Positions 27,320 to 35,450 of a stretch of DNA of 64,000 nt are shown here, one piece after another. The translations under genes were made by a program, and so were the position numbers. The notes under the pieces were generated by a model that was given only the letters and a program-made list of their open reading frames with translations, was not told where the DNA came from and made no database searches. Position 1 is the stretch's first letter. Every line of letters starts with the position of its first letter. The stretch lies in the NCBI RefSeq assembly GCF_017916255.1, contig NZ_CP072827.1, forward strand, positions 6,473,501 through 6,537,500. The letters run 5' to 3'. Source of the stretch: Streptomyces mobaraensis NBRC 13819 = DSM 40847. Lineage in GTDB: Bacteria; Actinomycetota; Actinomycetes; Streptomycetales; Streptomycetaceae.

Positions 27320-27343
27320 CGCCCCGGGCCCGGCTCCGACCGT

Positions 27344-27392
27344 AGAGGCCGCTCCCCGCGACGCCGCTCACCGCGGCGGGGGAGCGGCCTCT
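27344..27392. terminator. hairpin terminator after gap
   Basis: AGAGGCCGCTCCCC (27344-27357) pairs perfectly with GGGGAGCGGCCTCT (27379-27392), with further CG pairing inside. It ends the GAPDH transcript just before the aminopeptidase promoter. Confidence 0.85.
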
Positions 27393-27407
27393 TCCGTATC
27401 GCGGCTC

Positions 27408-27448
27408 ATGACATGTGACCTGTAACACCGTAATGTGAAATGGTACAG
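27408..27448 (+). promoter_or_regulatory. aminopeptidase promoter with tandem GntR-type operator
   Basis: A -35-like ATGACA (27408-27413), 17-base spacer and -10-like TAATGT (27431-27436) precede the gene. Two copies of an operator-like word lie in direct repeat exactly 20 bp apart: ATGTGACCTGTAAC (27413-27426) and ATGTGAAATGGTAC (27433-27446). The second copy matches the sequences before the hydroxyproline genes at 31477 and 38793. The regulator is inferred to be the GntR/FCD protein at 38847. Confidence 0.65.
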
Positions 27449-27475
27449 CCGTCGCGAAGTCCCAGGAGGAAGACC

Positions 27476-28861
27476 GTGTCCGGACCCGCCGCCGTCCCCA
27501 TCCGCACGATGAGCCACGACCTGCCGGTGTCCGACGAACTGGCGGCCTTCATGGGAGCGGGCTGGGCGCCCGTACCGCCGCCGTCCGGGAGCACCCGGTC
27601 GCCCCTCGCGGACGCCACCGCCGCCCGCCGGACCCGCCTCTCCGCGCGCTTCCCGGGCGAGCGGCTGATCGTGCCCGCCGGTACGGCGAAGGTCCGCTCC
27701 AACGACTGCGACTTCCGCTTCCGCCCGCACAGCGCCTACGCCTGGCTGACCGGCCTGACGGGCGAGGACCAGGCCGGCCACGTCCTCGTCCTGGAGCCCG
27801 ACGGCCCGCACGGCCATCAGGCGGTGCTGTACGTCCGGCCGCGCCCGCCCCGCTCCGCCGGCTCCTCGGCGTTCTACCGCGACCGCCGGCACGGCGAGTT
27901 CTGGGTCGGCCGCTCGCCGGACCCCGCCGAGACCGAACGCGCGACGGGCATCCACTGCGCGCCCCTGGAGGCCGACGCCGCCCTCCCGCCCGGCCGCGAC
28001 GCCACCGGCGACGGCGAACTCGCCGCCGTGCTCAGCGAGTTGCGGCTCGTCAAGGACGCCTGGGAGGTCGGCCAGCTGCAACAGGCCGTGGACCACACCG
28101 CCGCCGGCTTCGAGGACGTCGTCCGCGCCCTTCCGCGCGCCCTGGCGCACCCGCGCGGCGAGCGCTGGATCGAAGGCGTCTTCGGGCTGCGCGCCCGCGC
28201 CGAGGGCAACGGCACCGGCTACGAGACCATCGCCGCGTCCGGCGCGCACGCCTGCGTCCTGCACTGGACCCGCAACGACGGCCGGCTGAACCCGCGCGAC
28301 CTGCTCCTCCTCGACGCCGGCGTGGAGACGGACACCCTCTACACCGCCGACGTCACCCGCACCCTCCCCCTCTCCGGCCGCTTCTCGCCCGTCCAGCGGC
28401 AGGTCTACGAACTCGTCCTCGCCGCCCAGGACGCGGGCATCGCCGCCCTCAAACCGGGCGCGAGCTTCCGCGACTTCCACCGGGCCGGCATGCGCGTCAT
28501 CGCCGAGGGCCTCACCGACTGGGGCGTCCTCCGCACCCCCGACGGCGACCTCCACCGCCGCTACACCCTCTGCAGCAGCGGCCACATGCTCGGCCTGGAC
28601 GTCCACGACTGCGCCCAGGCGCGCGCCGACGCCTACCTCGACGGCGTCTTGGAGGAGGGTCAGGTCCTCACCGTCGAACCCGGCCTCTACCTCCAGCCCG
28701 ACGACGAGACCCTGCCGCCCGCCCTGCGCGGCATCGGCGTCCGCATCGAGGACGACCTCGTCATCACCGCGAACGGCGCCCGCCTGATGTCGGGAGCGCT
28801 CCCGCGGACACCGGACGCGATCGAGGCGTGGATGGACGAACTGGGCGCCGCGGCCGGGTAG
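27476..28861 (+). CDS. aminopeptidase P family Xaa-Pro aminopeptidase (M24B)
   Basis: 461 residues from GTG 27476 (AGGAGGAAGACC just upstream); the upstream ATG at 27440 lies inside the operator. An N-terminal AMP_N-type domain (about 35-165) precedes the pita-bread metallopeptidase domain. Predicted metal ligands are Asp in LLLLDAGVE, Asp in YTADVTRTL, His in CSSGHMLGLDVHD, Glu in LTVEPGLYL and Glu in GVRIEDDLV. It removes the N-terminal residue from peptides with Pro or hydroxyproline second. No signal peptide is seen, so it should act on imported peptides. The shared operator ties it to the hydroxyproline operon at 31.5-39.6 kb. Confidence 0.9.
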   Translation: MSGPAAVPIRTMSHDLPVSDELAAFMGAGWAPVPPPSGSTRSPLADATAARRTRLSARFPGERLIVPAGTAKVRSNDCDFRFRPHSAYAWLTGLTGEDQAGHVLVLEPDGPHGHQAVLYVRPRPPRSAGSSAFYRDRRHGEFWVGRSPDPAETERATGIHCAPLEADAALPPGRDATGDGELAAVLSELRLVKDAWEVGQLQQAVDHTAAGFEDVVRALPRALAHPRGERWIEGVFGLRARAEGNGTGYETIAASGAHACVLHWTRNDGRLNPRDLLLLDAGVETDTLYTADVTRTLPLSGRFSPVQRQVYELVLAAQDAGIAALKPGASFRDFHRAGMRVIAEGLTDWGVLRTPDGDLHRRYTLCSSGHMLGLDVHDCAQARADAYLDGVLEEGQVLTVEPGLYLQPDDETLPPALRGIGVRIEDDLVITANGARLMSGALPRTPDAIEAWMDELGAAAG

Positions 28862-28956
28862 TCCGGGCCGGGCGGGCCGCTCGGTCTCGGCGTCGGACGC
28901 TTCGGCGCCGGGTTCCGGGCGCCCACTGGCGCAGGCAGGCGTCGAAGCTCCGCCCG

Positions 28957-29769
28957 TCATCCCCGATCGGCGGGCAGGGTGGCGGAGGTGAGGAAGTAGG
29001 TGACGGAGTAGAGGAACCGGCCGTTCTCGATCGCGTCGTCCAAGAGCGTGTCGAAGCGGCGCGCTTCGGCGCGGGAGAGGCGGCCGCGGTCGGCGAAGGC
29101 GCCGGCCCAGTGGCGGATGCCCATGGTGCCGTCGACGGTGCGCTTGTCACGGACGAGAAGGGTGTGCGGCTCGACTTCGACGTCGAGCAGGCCGCGTGCG
29201 GTGAGGAGGCCCGGCACGCGGCGGGCGAAGGTGCCGTGCCGGATGCCGTGCCCCTCGCGCAGCCCCAGGACCTTCGCGGCCAGGCGGTGGTCGTCGATGT
29301 CGAGTGCCTGGGTCGCCGTGTCCGGGTCGCAGATGACGACACGGCCGCCGGGGCGGACGACGCGCAGCATCTCGTCCAGCGCCCGCTCGGGTTCCTCGAC
29401 GTGCTGGAGGACGCGGTCCGCCCAAGCTCCGTCGAACACCGCGTCCTCGAACGGCAGGCGGCGGCTGTCGGCGACGACGACCTGCCGCAGGCCCGCGTGC
29501 TTCATCTCGGCGCACATCGTCCGGGACAGGTCGCAGGCGACGGCCTCGGCGCCGGTTCCGGCCGCGAGTTCCCGCACGGTGTCCCCGGTGCCGGCCCCGA
29601 CGTCGAGGAACCGCCGGCCGGGCCGCGCGTGGAGCAGGTCGCGCAGGCGCCGCTTGTAGGAGACGAAGAACGGCTCGCTCCGCAGCCGGTGCAGCGTGCC
29701 GACCAGGTGTACCGGGTCGGGGTGCGCGTCGACGTCGGAGAAGGCGTGCGGCACGTAGGAGTCGGCCAT
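28957..29769 (-). CDS. class I SAM-dependent methyltransferase
   Basis: 270 residues. The SAM-binding motif I is FLDVGAGTGDTVRELAAGTG (about residue 54), motif II VACDLSRTMC, motif III-like LPFEDAVFDGAWADRVLQHV and post-motif VRPGGRVVICDPD. This is the Methyltransf_11 (UbiE-like) group, which methylates small molecules. The substrate is not predictable. It starts at ATG 29769. Confidence 0.85.
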   Translation of the reverse strand: MADSYVPHAFSDVDAHPDPVHLVGTLHRLRSEPFFVSYKRRLRDLLHARPGRRFLDVGAGTGDTVRELAAGTGAEAVACDLSRTMCAEMKHAGLRQVVVADSRRLPFEDAVFDGAWADRVLQHVEEPERALDEMLRVVRPGGRVVICDPDTATQALDIDDHRLAAKVLGLREGHGIRHGTFARRVPGLLTARGLLDVEVEPHTLLVRDKRTVDGTMGIRHWAGAFADRGRLSRAEARRFDTLLDDAIENGRFLYSVTYFLTSATLPADRG

Positions 29770-29859
29770 GGCCGGACCCTACGGCCCGGGCGGCCGTCGC
29801 GCGGCCGGAACCACGGGGTCCGCGCCGGACTCGTCAGGGCACCCTCGCCGCGGTCCCGG

Positions 29860-30225
29860 TCAGGACGTCTTCTGCAGCAGCCAGGCGTTCGGGGTGAAGG
29901 AGGGGTTGACGAAGACGACGCAGCCGCCGCTGTAGTACGTCTGGACCTTGGTCCAGCCCTTCGGCGGTTGGGCGGAGGCGCAGGCGTTGACCTGGGTACC
30001 GACGGGCAGACCGTCCAGCTGCTTGATCATCTTGATGTTGGAGCCGCCCATCGCGCGGCACGAGGCGCTGGTGCCCCAGTTCACGTCCACCCAGCCGTCC
30101 GGGGTCATCGAGTCGGCGCACACCGTACGCGTCTCGCCCGGCGACGCCTGGGCCGGACTCGCCGTGACGGCGGCGGCGAGCGTCGCGCCGAGAAGTGCCA
30201 GACCCGCGGTGCGGAGTCGTCTCAT
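29860..30225 (-). CDS. small secreted protein, unknown function
   Basis: 121 residues from ATG 30225, preceded by GGGAGAACCCCC. The signal peptide RRLRTAGLALLGATLAAAV ends at SPAQA. The mature part (about 95 residues) has four Cys (TVCADSM, ASCRAMG, NACASAQ, GGCVVFV), likely forming two disulphides, and WVDVNWGTSASC and WTKVQTYYSGGC look like two related halves. This is an extracellular domain of a type common in Streptomyces exoproteomes; function unknown. Confidence 0.75.
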   Translation of the reverse strand: MRRLRTAGLALLGATLAAAVTASPAQASPGETRTVCADSMTPDGWVDVNWGTSASCRAMGGSNIKMIKQLDGLPVGTQVNACASAQPPKGWTKVQTYYSGGCVVFVNPSFTPNAWLLQKTS

Positions 30226-30461
30226 GGGGGTTCTCCCAAGCGTGAAGGTCCACTGACGCGCTGGTGGATCAGTGTCGGTGACGGCATTCAAGGGCTTGGG
30301 AGAAGGACTTGAGGAGTGCATTTTCGGCCATGAGGGCGAAGCCTCGCAGGTGGCGGGCCCGGCGGGTGGAACGCCGCCGTCCGCCGAGCCGTCGTGCGGA
30401 CGCCGTGCCGTCGTGCGTACGCCCAGCGGTCGTACGGATGCCGTGCGGGGCCGTGCCGCCG

Positions 30462-31328
30462 TCAGCCCTGCCGTCCGTGGCCGCCCGGGCGGGCGCCCGG
30501 ATGGATCCGCTCCAGCGCCTCCCAGCCGCTGTCCCGCTCCCGCGCCGCCTCCTCCGCGCGGCCACCACCGCGCAGGCCGAACAGCCGCTTGGCGATCAGC
30601 AGGTAGATCACCACGGCCAGGTTGATGACCAGGGTGCAGACCTTCAACGGGCTGATCCGCTCGTGCAGTTCGTACACCTCGGGCACCAGCAGCACGCTCG
30701 TGGCCACGAAGGTCAGGTACTCGGCCCAGCGCGCGGCGCGCCACAGGCCGATCGCCTCCACCCCCTCGAGCACCGCGTACGCGGCGATGACCAGGCCGAT
30801 CACCCACAGCGTGCGGTCGTGCGCCGCGAACGCCTTGTCCAGGTCGCCGAGCAGGCCGTGGCCGCGGACGCCGCTGGGGCCGCCGACACCGTTCTGGAGG
30901 TCGTCCACGACCCGGTAGAAGGGACCCCGGAGGCGGGCGCGTTCGTGGGCGAAGACGAACACGGCGACGGCCATGACGGCGAGGACGACGAAGTGCACCA
31001 GCCGGTCGAGGGCGATCAGGCGGAGGACGTAGCGGTCGCGCAACGGGCGCCCGCGGAGCGGGAGTTCGATGGCGTCGCGGGACTCGGGGGTCTCGCGCCC
31101 CGGGCGGTCCGGCGGCGGCAGCGGGAGCCACGCGTCGCAGCGCAGGCAGCGGTGCCAGCGGTGGCCGTCGGGCGTCTCGCGCACCACGAGCGCGTCCTCC
31201 GGCGAGACGCGCGCAGCGTCGGTGCCGACGAGGCGGTGGCCGCGCAGGGCGCAGTCGAGCAGCTCGTAGTGGATGCCGCGTCGGCGCCGTACGCCCGGCG
31301 CGGGTTCCAGACCCGGGGTGTCCGTCAC
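30462..31328 (-). CDS. DUF2127 membrane protein with N-terminal zinc-ribbon-like part
   Basis: 288 residues from GTG 31328 (GCGAAGGGCGAC upstream). The N-terminal part has a HRWHRCLRCDAWLPLP segment resembling half a zinc ribbon. Residues about 105-270 match DUF2127, with about four membrane helices (RLIALDRLVHFVVLAVMAVA, WVIGLVIAAYAVLEGVEAIG, YLTFVATSVLLVPEVYEL, VINLAVVIYLLIAKRLF). Function unknown. It is divergent from the hydroxyproline operon across about 170 bases. Confidence 0.8.
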   Translation of the reverse strand: MTDTPGLEPAPGVRRRRGIHYELLDCALRGHRLVGTDAARVSPEDALVVRETPDGHRWHRCLRCDAWLPLPPPDRPGRETPESRDAIELPLRGRPLRDRYVLRLIALDRLVHFVVLAVMAVAVFVFAHERARLRGPFYRVVDDLQNGVGGPSGVRGHGLLGDLDKAFAAHDRTLWVIGLVIAAYAVLEGVEAIGLWRAARWAEYLTFVATSVLLVPEVYELHERISPLKVCTLVINLAVVIYLLIAKRLFGLRGGGRAEEAARERDSGWEALERIHPGARPGGHGRQG

Positions 31329-31461
31329 TGATGTCGCCCTTCGCTCGGTCCGCACGGAATTATGACCGTCCGTCGGGTGCGGCATGCCGCGTTTGACGTC
31401 GTCATTGCCCGGTGTTGGGAGGGGCGCGGGGCGGGCGGGCCGTTACGTGCGGCGGCACCCC

Positions 31462-31494
31462 TTGGCCAGAGCTGTGCAATGTGAAATATTACAG
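31462..31494 (+). promoter_or_regulatory. promoter and operator of the D-hydroxyproline dehydrogenase operon
   Basis: CAATGTGAAATATTACAG (31477-31494) shares AATGTGAAAT..TACAG with the aminopeptidase site at 27431. A -35-like TTGGCC (31462-31467) and -10-like TATTAC (31487-31492, inside the operator) place the transcription start close to the GTG start at 31498, so this mRNA may be leaderless. Confidence 0.6.
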
Positions 31495-31497
31495 CGC

Positions 31498-32655
31498 GTG
31501 CCCCAGAGCGACTCCTCGGACGTCATCGTGGTCGGAGCGGGCGTCGTCGGCGCCGCCTGCGCCCACTACGCCGCCCGCGCCGGCCTCTCCGTCACCGTCA
31601 TCGACCGCGGGCCCGTGGCCGGCGGGACCACCGGGGCCGGTGAGGGCAACCTCCTGGTCTCCGACAAGGAACCCGGGCCCGAGCTGCAACTCGCGCTGCT
31701 CTCCACGCGGTTGTGGCGGGAGCTGACCGACGTGCTGCCGGCCGCCGTCGAGTACGAGGCCAAGGGCGGCCTCGTCGTCGCCGCCGACGCCGCCGGGGCG
31801 GACGCGCTGCGGGCGTTCGCCGCACGCCAGGCGGCGGCGGGCGTCACCGCCCTCGACGTCCCGGCGGACCGGCTGCGCGACCTCGAACCCCACCTCGCCC
31901 CCGGCCTCGCCGGCGGCGTCCGCTACCCCCAGGACGCGCAGGTCCAACCCGCCCTCGCCGCCGCCCACTTGCTGCGCGCCGCGGGCGGGCGGGTGCGGGT
32001 GCGCACCGGCGAGCCCGTCACCGCCGTCCTCACCGGCCCCGGCGGCGCGGTACGCGGCGTCCGGACGCCCGCCGGCGCCGTCCACGCCCCGTACCTGGTC
32101 AACGCGGCCGGCACCTGGGGCGGCGACGTGGCCCGGCTGGCCGGGGCGCGCCTGCCCGTCCTCCCGCGCCGCGGCTTCGTCCTCGTCACCGAACCGCTGC
32201 CGCGCGTCGTCCGGCACAAGGTGTACGCGGCGGACTACGTCACCGACGTCGCCAGCGGCTCGGCCGCGCTCCAGACTTCGGCGGTCGTCGAGGGCACCCC
32301 GGCGGGCCCGGTGCTCATCGGTGCCAGCCGGGAGCGGGTCGGCTTCGACCGCACCCTGTCCACGGAGGCGCTGCGCCGCCTCGCGGCGGGGGCCACCGCC
32401 CTGTTCCCGGTGCTCCGCACGGTGCGCGCGACGCGGACGTACGCCGGGTTCCGCCCGTACCTCCCCGACCACCTCCCGGCGATCGGCCCGGACCCGCACG
32501 TCCCCGGCCTGCTGCACGCCTGCGGCCACGAAGGCGCGGGCATCGGACTCGCCCCGGCCACCGGCGCGTTGATCGCCGCCCTGCTGACGGGCGACCGGCC
32601 TCCGGTCGACCCGGGGCCGTTCACGCCCGGCCGGTTCGCGGGGGTGACGGCGTGA
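31498..32655 (+). CDS. FAD-dependent D-hydroxyproline dehydrogenase, beta-like subunit
   Basis: 385-residue DAO-family flavoprotein. The FAD-binding motif is VIVVGAGVVGAACAHYAARA (about residue 9), and the C-terminal FAD contact region is GLLHACGHEGAGIGLAPATG. In the LhpBEF-type enzyme this subunit oxidises cis-4-hydroxy-D-proline to 1-pyrroline-4-hydroxy-2-carboxylate. The two genes after it encode the matching iron-sulfur and FAD/NAD-type subunits, and the epimerase, deaminase and aldehyde dehydrogenase follow. The start is GTG 31498, four bases after the operator, with no ribosome-binding site; the longer frame from 31384 runs across the promoter. Oxidation of D-proline or another D-amino acid is the alternative. 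Confidence 0.85.
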   Translation: MPQSDSSDVIVVGAGVVGAACAHYAARAGLSVTVIDRGPVAGGTTGAGEGNLLVSDKEPGPELQLALLSTRLWRELTDVLPAAVEYEAKGGLVVAADAAGADALRAFAARQAAAGVTALDVPADRLRDLEPHLAPGLAGGVRYPQDAQVQPALAAAHLLRAAGGRVRVRTGEPVTAVLTGPGGAVRGVRTPAGAVHAPYLVNAAGTWGGDVARLAGARLPVLPRRGFVLVTEPLPRVVRHKVYAADYVTDVASGSAALQTSAVVEGTPAGPVLIGASRERVGFDRTLSTEALRRLAAGATALFPVLRTVRATRTYAGFRPYLPDHLPAIGPDPHVPGLLHACGHEGAGIGLAPATGALIAALLTGDRPPVDPGPFTPGRFAGVTA

Positions 32656-32683
32656 CGGCCGGGGGGTGCCGGGGGCTCCTGGT

Positions 32684-33085
32684 CGGTGCTGCCGGTGGGG
32701 GCGTTCGGGCCGTCGAGAGCGCGCCCGTGTGTGCAGCGGGGGAGGGCCGGCCGCTTGGTGGCGTCCCCACCCCTGGTCGCCTCACCCCAGCCCCCCTCGC
32801 CGGCGGGGTGGTTTCCCGGCCGGTGCCGCTGGTGGGGGCCTTCCGGCCGCCCCGGGCGCGCTGGTGTGCGTGGAAGGCGGAGGGCCGGCCGCGTGGGGGC
32901 CTCCCCACCCCTGGTCGCCTCACCCCAGCCCCCCTCGCCGGCGGGGTGGTTTCCCGGCCGGTGCCGCTGGTGGGGGCCTTCCGGCCGCCCCGAGCGCGCC
33001 GGTGTGTGCGGAAGGCGGAGGGCCGGCCGCGTGGCGGTCTCCGCACCCCTGGTCGCCTCACCCCAACTCCCCTCACCGAAAGGAG
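32684..33085 (+). repeat. 138-bp tandem repeat array, about three copies
   Basis: Copies start near 32684, 32821 and 32959; the marker CTGGTCGCCTCACCCCA recurs at 32773, 32911 and 33049, exactly 138 bases apart. Copies 2 and 3 are nearly identical and copy 1 is more diverged. The unit is 46 codons, so the frame stays open across the array. It lies between the first and second dehydrogenase genes and fills most of the 437-base gap. Confidence 0.9.
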
Positions 33086-33092
33086 TCCCGCC

Positions 33093-33404
33093 ATGCCCCG
33101 TCGCCGCGCCCCCGGCCCCCCGGCCGACGCCGTCGCGTTCGAGATCAGCTTCGACGGGCGTCCCGTCCGCGCCCTGCCCGGGCAGACGATCGCCGCCGCT
33201 CTGTGGGGCGCCGGTGTGCTCGCCTGGCGGACGACGCGCGGCGGCGGCCGGCCGCGCGGCGCGTTCTGCGGCATCGGGCAGTGCTACGACTGCCTCGCCA
33301 CCGTCAACGGCGAGCCCAACCGGCGGGCCTGCCTGCTGCCGGCCCGGCCCGGGGACGCCGTCACCACGCAGGAAGGACACGGCCGTGCCGGACTCGCCGT
33401 CTGA
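33093..33404 (+). CDS. [2Fe-2S] small subunit of D-hydroxyproline dehydrogenase
   Basis: 103 residues from ATG 33093 with GAAAGGAGTCCCGCC upstream. It is a plant-type [2Fe-2S] domain: FCGIGQCYDCLATVNGEPNR followed by RAC gives the Cys pattern C-x4-C-x2-C-x11-C. It is the gamma (LhpF-like) electron-transfer subunit of a three-part dehydrogenase. The gene overlaps the start of the alpha-like subunit gene by 20 bases, so the two are translationally linked. The in-frame upstream extension is repeat sequence. Confidence 0.87.
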   Translation: MPRRRAPGPPADAVAFEISFDGRPVRALPGQTIAAALWGAGVLAWRTTRGGGRPRGAFCGIGQCYDCLATVNGEPNRRACLLPARPGDAVTTQEGHGRAGLAV

Positions 33405-35340
33405 GCCCCGGGGCCCGCTCGACGGCCCCCGCCGCGCCTACGACCTCGCGGTGATCGGTGCGGGCCCCGCCGGGACGGCCGGTGCCGTCGCCGCGGCCCG
33501 GCTCGGGCTGTCCGTCGCGCTCCTCGACGCCGCCGACCGGCCCGGCGGACAGTACTTCCGTGACCCGGCACCGGAGTTGGCGGCCCTGCGGGGGCGGCGG
33601 GCGACGCTCCCCGGGCGGTCCGCCTTCGCCGCCCTGCGCGCCCGGCTCGCGGCGAGCCGCGTCGACCACCTCGCCGCCCACCACGTCTGGTCCGTGACCA
33701 GGGAGGACGCGGACGCGTGGAGCGTCCACGCCGTCACCGGACCCGACGGCGACGGCGGCGCGCCGGTCCGCGTACGGGCCCGCGCGGTGCTCCTGGCGAC
33801 CGGTTCCCAGGAGCGCCAACTTCCCTTCCCCGGCTGGACGCTGCCCGGCGTCGTCGGCGCGGGCGGCGCGCAGGCGATGCTCAAGTCCGGGCTCGTGCTG
33901 CCCGGGAAGCGGGTCGTCGTCGCGGGCAGCGGGCCGCTGCTGCTCGCCGTCGCCTCCTCGCTGGCCGCCGCCGGGGCGCGGGTCCCGGCCGTCGTCGAGG
34001 CGTCCGGCTACCTCGGGTACGCCCGCCACCCGCGCGCCCTCGCCGTCAACCCGCACAAGGCGTTCGAAGCGGCTGTCCACGGCGGGGCGTTGCTCCGCCA
34101 CCGGGTGCCGGTACGCACCCGGAGCGCGGTCACGCGGGTGCACGGCACCGACCGGGTGGAGGCCGTCACCGTCACCCGCCTCGACCGCGACTGGCGGCCC
34201 GTCCCCGGCACCGGCCGCCGGATCGCCTGCGACGCGCTCGCCGTCGGCCACGGCCTGGAGCCGCGCGTCGAACTGGCCACCGGCCTCGGCTGCGCCACCC
34301 GCCGCACCCCGGACGGCGGCCACGCCCTCGCCGTGGACGGCCTCCAGCGGACCACCGTTCCCGGGCTCTGGGCGGCGGGGGAGGCCGCGGGCGTCGGCGG
34401 GTGGCAACTCGCCTGGCTGGAAGGGGAGGTGGCGGGTGTCGCGGTGGCGCTCCGGCTCTCCGGCCGGACCGGTGCCGTCCCCGGCGAGCACCTGCGCGCC
34501 CTGCGCCGCCGGCGCGACCGGCTGCGGTCCTTCGCCGACGCGATGGCCGCCGCCCACGCGCCGGGGGAGGGCTGGACGGACTGGCTCACCGACGACACGG
34601 ACGTGTGCCGCTGCGAGGAGGTGACGGCGGGCCGCGTCCGCGCGGCGGTCGCCGAACTCGGCGCCCACGACGCGCGGACCGTCAAACTCCTCACCCGCGC
34701 GGGCATGGGCTGGTGCCAGGGCCGCGTCTGCGGAACCGCCGTGACCTGCCTGGCCGCCGCCGCCCGCGACGGCGGTACGGCGCGGCGGACCGCATCGGCG
34801 CCGGCCCCCGCCCGCCGGCCGCTCGCCGTGCCCGTCCCGCTGGGCGTGCTGGCCGCGCTCGACGATCCGGAGCCGGAGCCCCGCGACTCCGCCACGCCCG
34901 AGACTCCCGTGTCGCGTGTGTCGGGTGCGGCCGGTGTGCCGGGGCCTTGCCCGCCCGGCGGGGTCGACGGATCGGGTCCGTCAGGCGTCGCCTCGCCCGG
35001 GGACCCCGTGTCGCGTGTGCCGGGTACGACCGGTGTGCCGGGGCCCTACCTGCCCGGCGCGGCCGACGAACGGGGCCCGTCCGGCGCCACCCCGCCCGGG
35101 GACCCAGTGCCGCGCGTGCCAGGTACGACCGGCGCGCCGGGGCCCTACTCGCCCGGCGCGGCCGACGAACCGGGTCCGTCCGGGGCCACCCCGTCCGAGG
35201 ACCCCGTGCCGCGCGCGCCCGGCGAAGCCGGTGTGCCGGAGCCTCAGCCGCCCGGCGCGGTCGACCGGCCGGACCCGTCCGGTGCCGCCCCGCCCGGCGG
35301 CCGCCGCATCCCCGCCCCGCGCGCACCGGGCGGGGGTTGA
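33385..35340 (+). CDS. FAD/NAD(P)-type alpha-like subunit with repeat tail
   Basis: 651 residues; family members are about 450-500. The N-terminal dinucleotide-binding motif is LAVIGAGPAGTAGAVAAARL, followed by RPGGQYFRD, and a second Rossmann motif VVVAGSGPLLLAVASSLAAAG marks an HcnB/LhpE-like flavoprotein. A BFD-like [2Fe-2S] domain has VCRCEEVT and GWCQGRVCG. Residues about 510-641 form a tail of four 33-residue Pro/Gly-rich repeats with no known enzymatic role. The start is GTG 33385 (GGAAGGACACGGCC upstream). Likely partner of the preceding two subunits in hydroxyproline oxidation. Confidence 0.85.
   Translation: MPDSPSEPRGPLDGPRRAYDLAVIGAGPAGTAGAVAAARLGLSVALLDAADRPGGQYFRDPAPELAALRGRRATLPGRSAFAALRARLAASRVDHLAAHHVWSVTREDADAWSVHAVTGPDGDGGAPVRVRARAVLLATGSQERQLPFPGWTLPGVVGAGGAQAMLKSGLVLPGKRVVVAGSGPLLLAVASSLAAAGARVPAVVEASGYLGYARHPRALAVNPHKAFEAAVHGGALLRHRVPVRTRSAVTRVHGTDRVEAVTVTRLDRDWRPVPGTGRRIACDALAVGHGLEPRVELATGLGCATRRTPDGGHALAVDGLQRTTVPGLWAAGEAAGVGGWQLAWLEGEVAGVAVALRLSGRTGAVPGEHLRALRRRRDRLRSFADAMAAAHAPGEGWTDWLTDDTDVCRCEEVTAGRVRAAVAELGAHDARTVKLLTRAGMGWCQGRVCGTAVTCLAAAARDGGTARRTASAPAPARRPLAVPVPLGVLAALDDPEPEPRDSATPETPVSRVSGAAGVPGPCPPGGVDGSGPSGVASPGDPVSRVPGTTGVPGPYLPGAADERGPSGATPPGDPVPRVPGTTGAPGPYSPGAADEPGPSGATPSEDPVPRAPGEAGVPEPQPPGAVDRPDPSGAAPPGGRRIPAPRAPGGG
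34912..35307 (+). repeat. four 99-bp tandem repeats in the alpha-subunit gene
   Basis: Units begin at 34912, 35011, 35110 and 35209, exactly 99 bases apart, and encode 33-residue repeats such as SRVPGTTGVPGPYLPGAADE followed by RGPSGATPPGDPV. The last copy is the most diverged. The encoded tail is Pro/Gly-rich, with G-x-P and P-G-P steps but no strict Gly-x-y collagen period. Confidence 0.92.
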
Positions 35341-35395
35341 TCCGCGCGTACCGAGCGGGGGACTGATCCGCCCAACCGGCCCTGCACACCGCCCC

Positions 35396-35430
35396 TTGTG
35401 GGCACCCCCACCCCCCAATAAAATGTCACA
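35396..35430 (+). promoter_or_regulatory. promoter/operator before the HPC deaminase gene
   Basis: TTGTGG (35396-35401), 17 bases, then TAAAAT (35419-35424) makes a good -35/-10 pair. The -10 overlaps TAAAATGTCACA (35419-35430), whose reverse complement TGTGACATTTTA matches the palindromic site at 38793. This indicates a second internal transcription unit under the same regulator. Confidence 0.7.
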
Positions 35431-35450
35431 CACCACAGAAGGGCATCGGC

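Noticed and set aside
32684..35307. Repeat arrays as CRISPR
   Set aside because: Units are 138 and 99 bp in direct head-to-tail order without unique spacers, and no cas genes occur.
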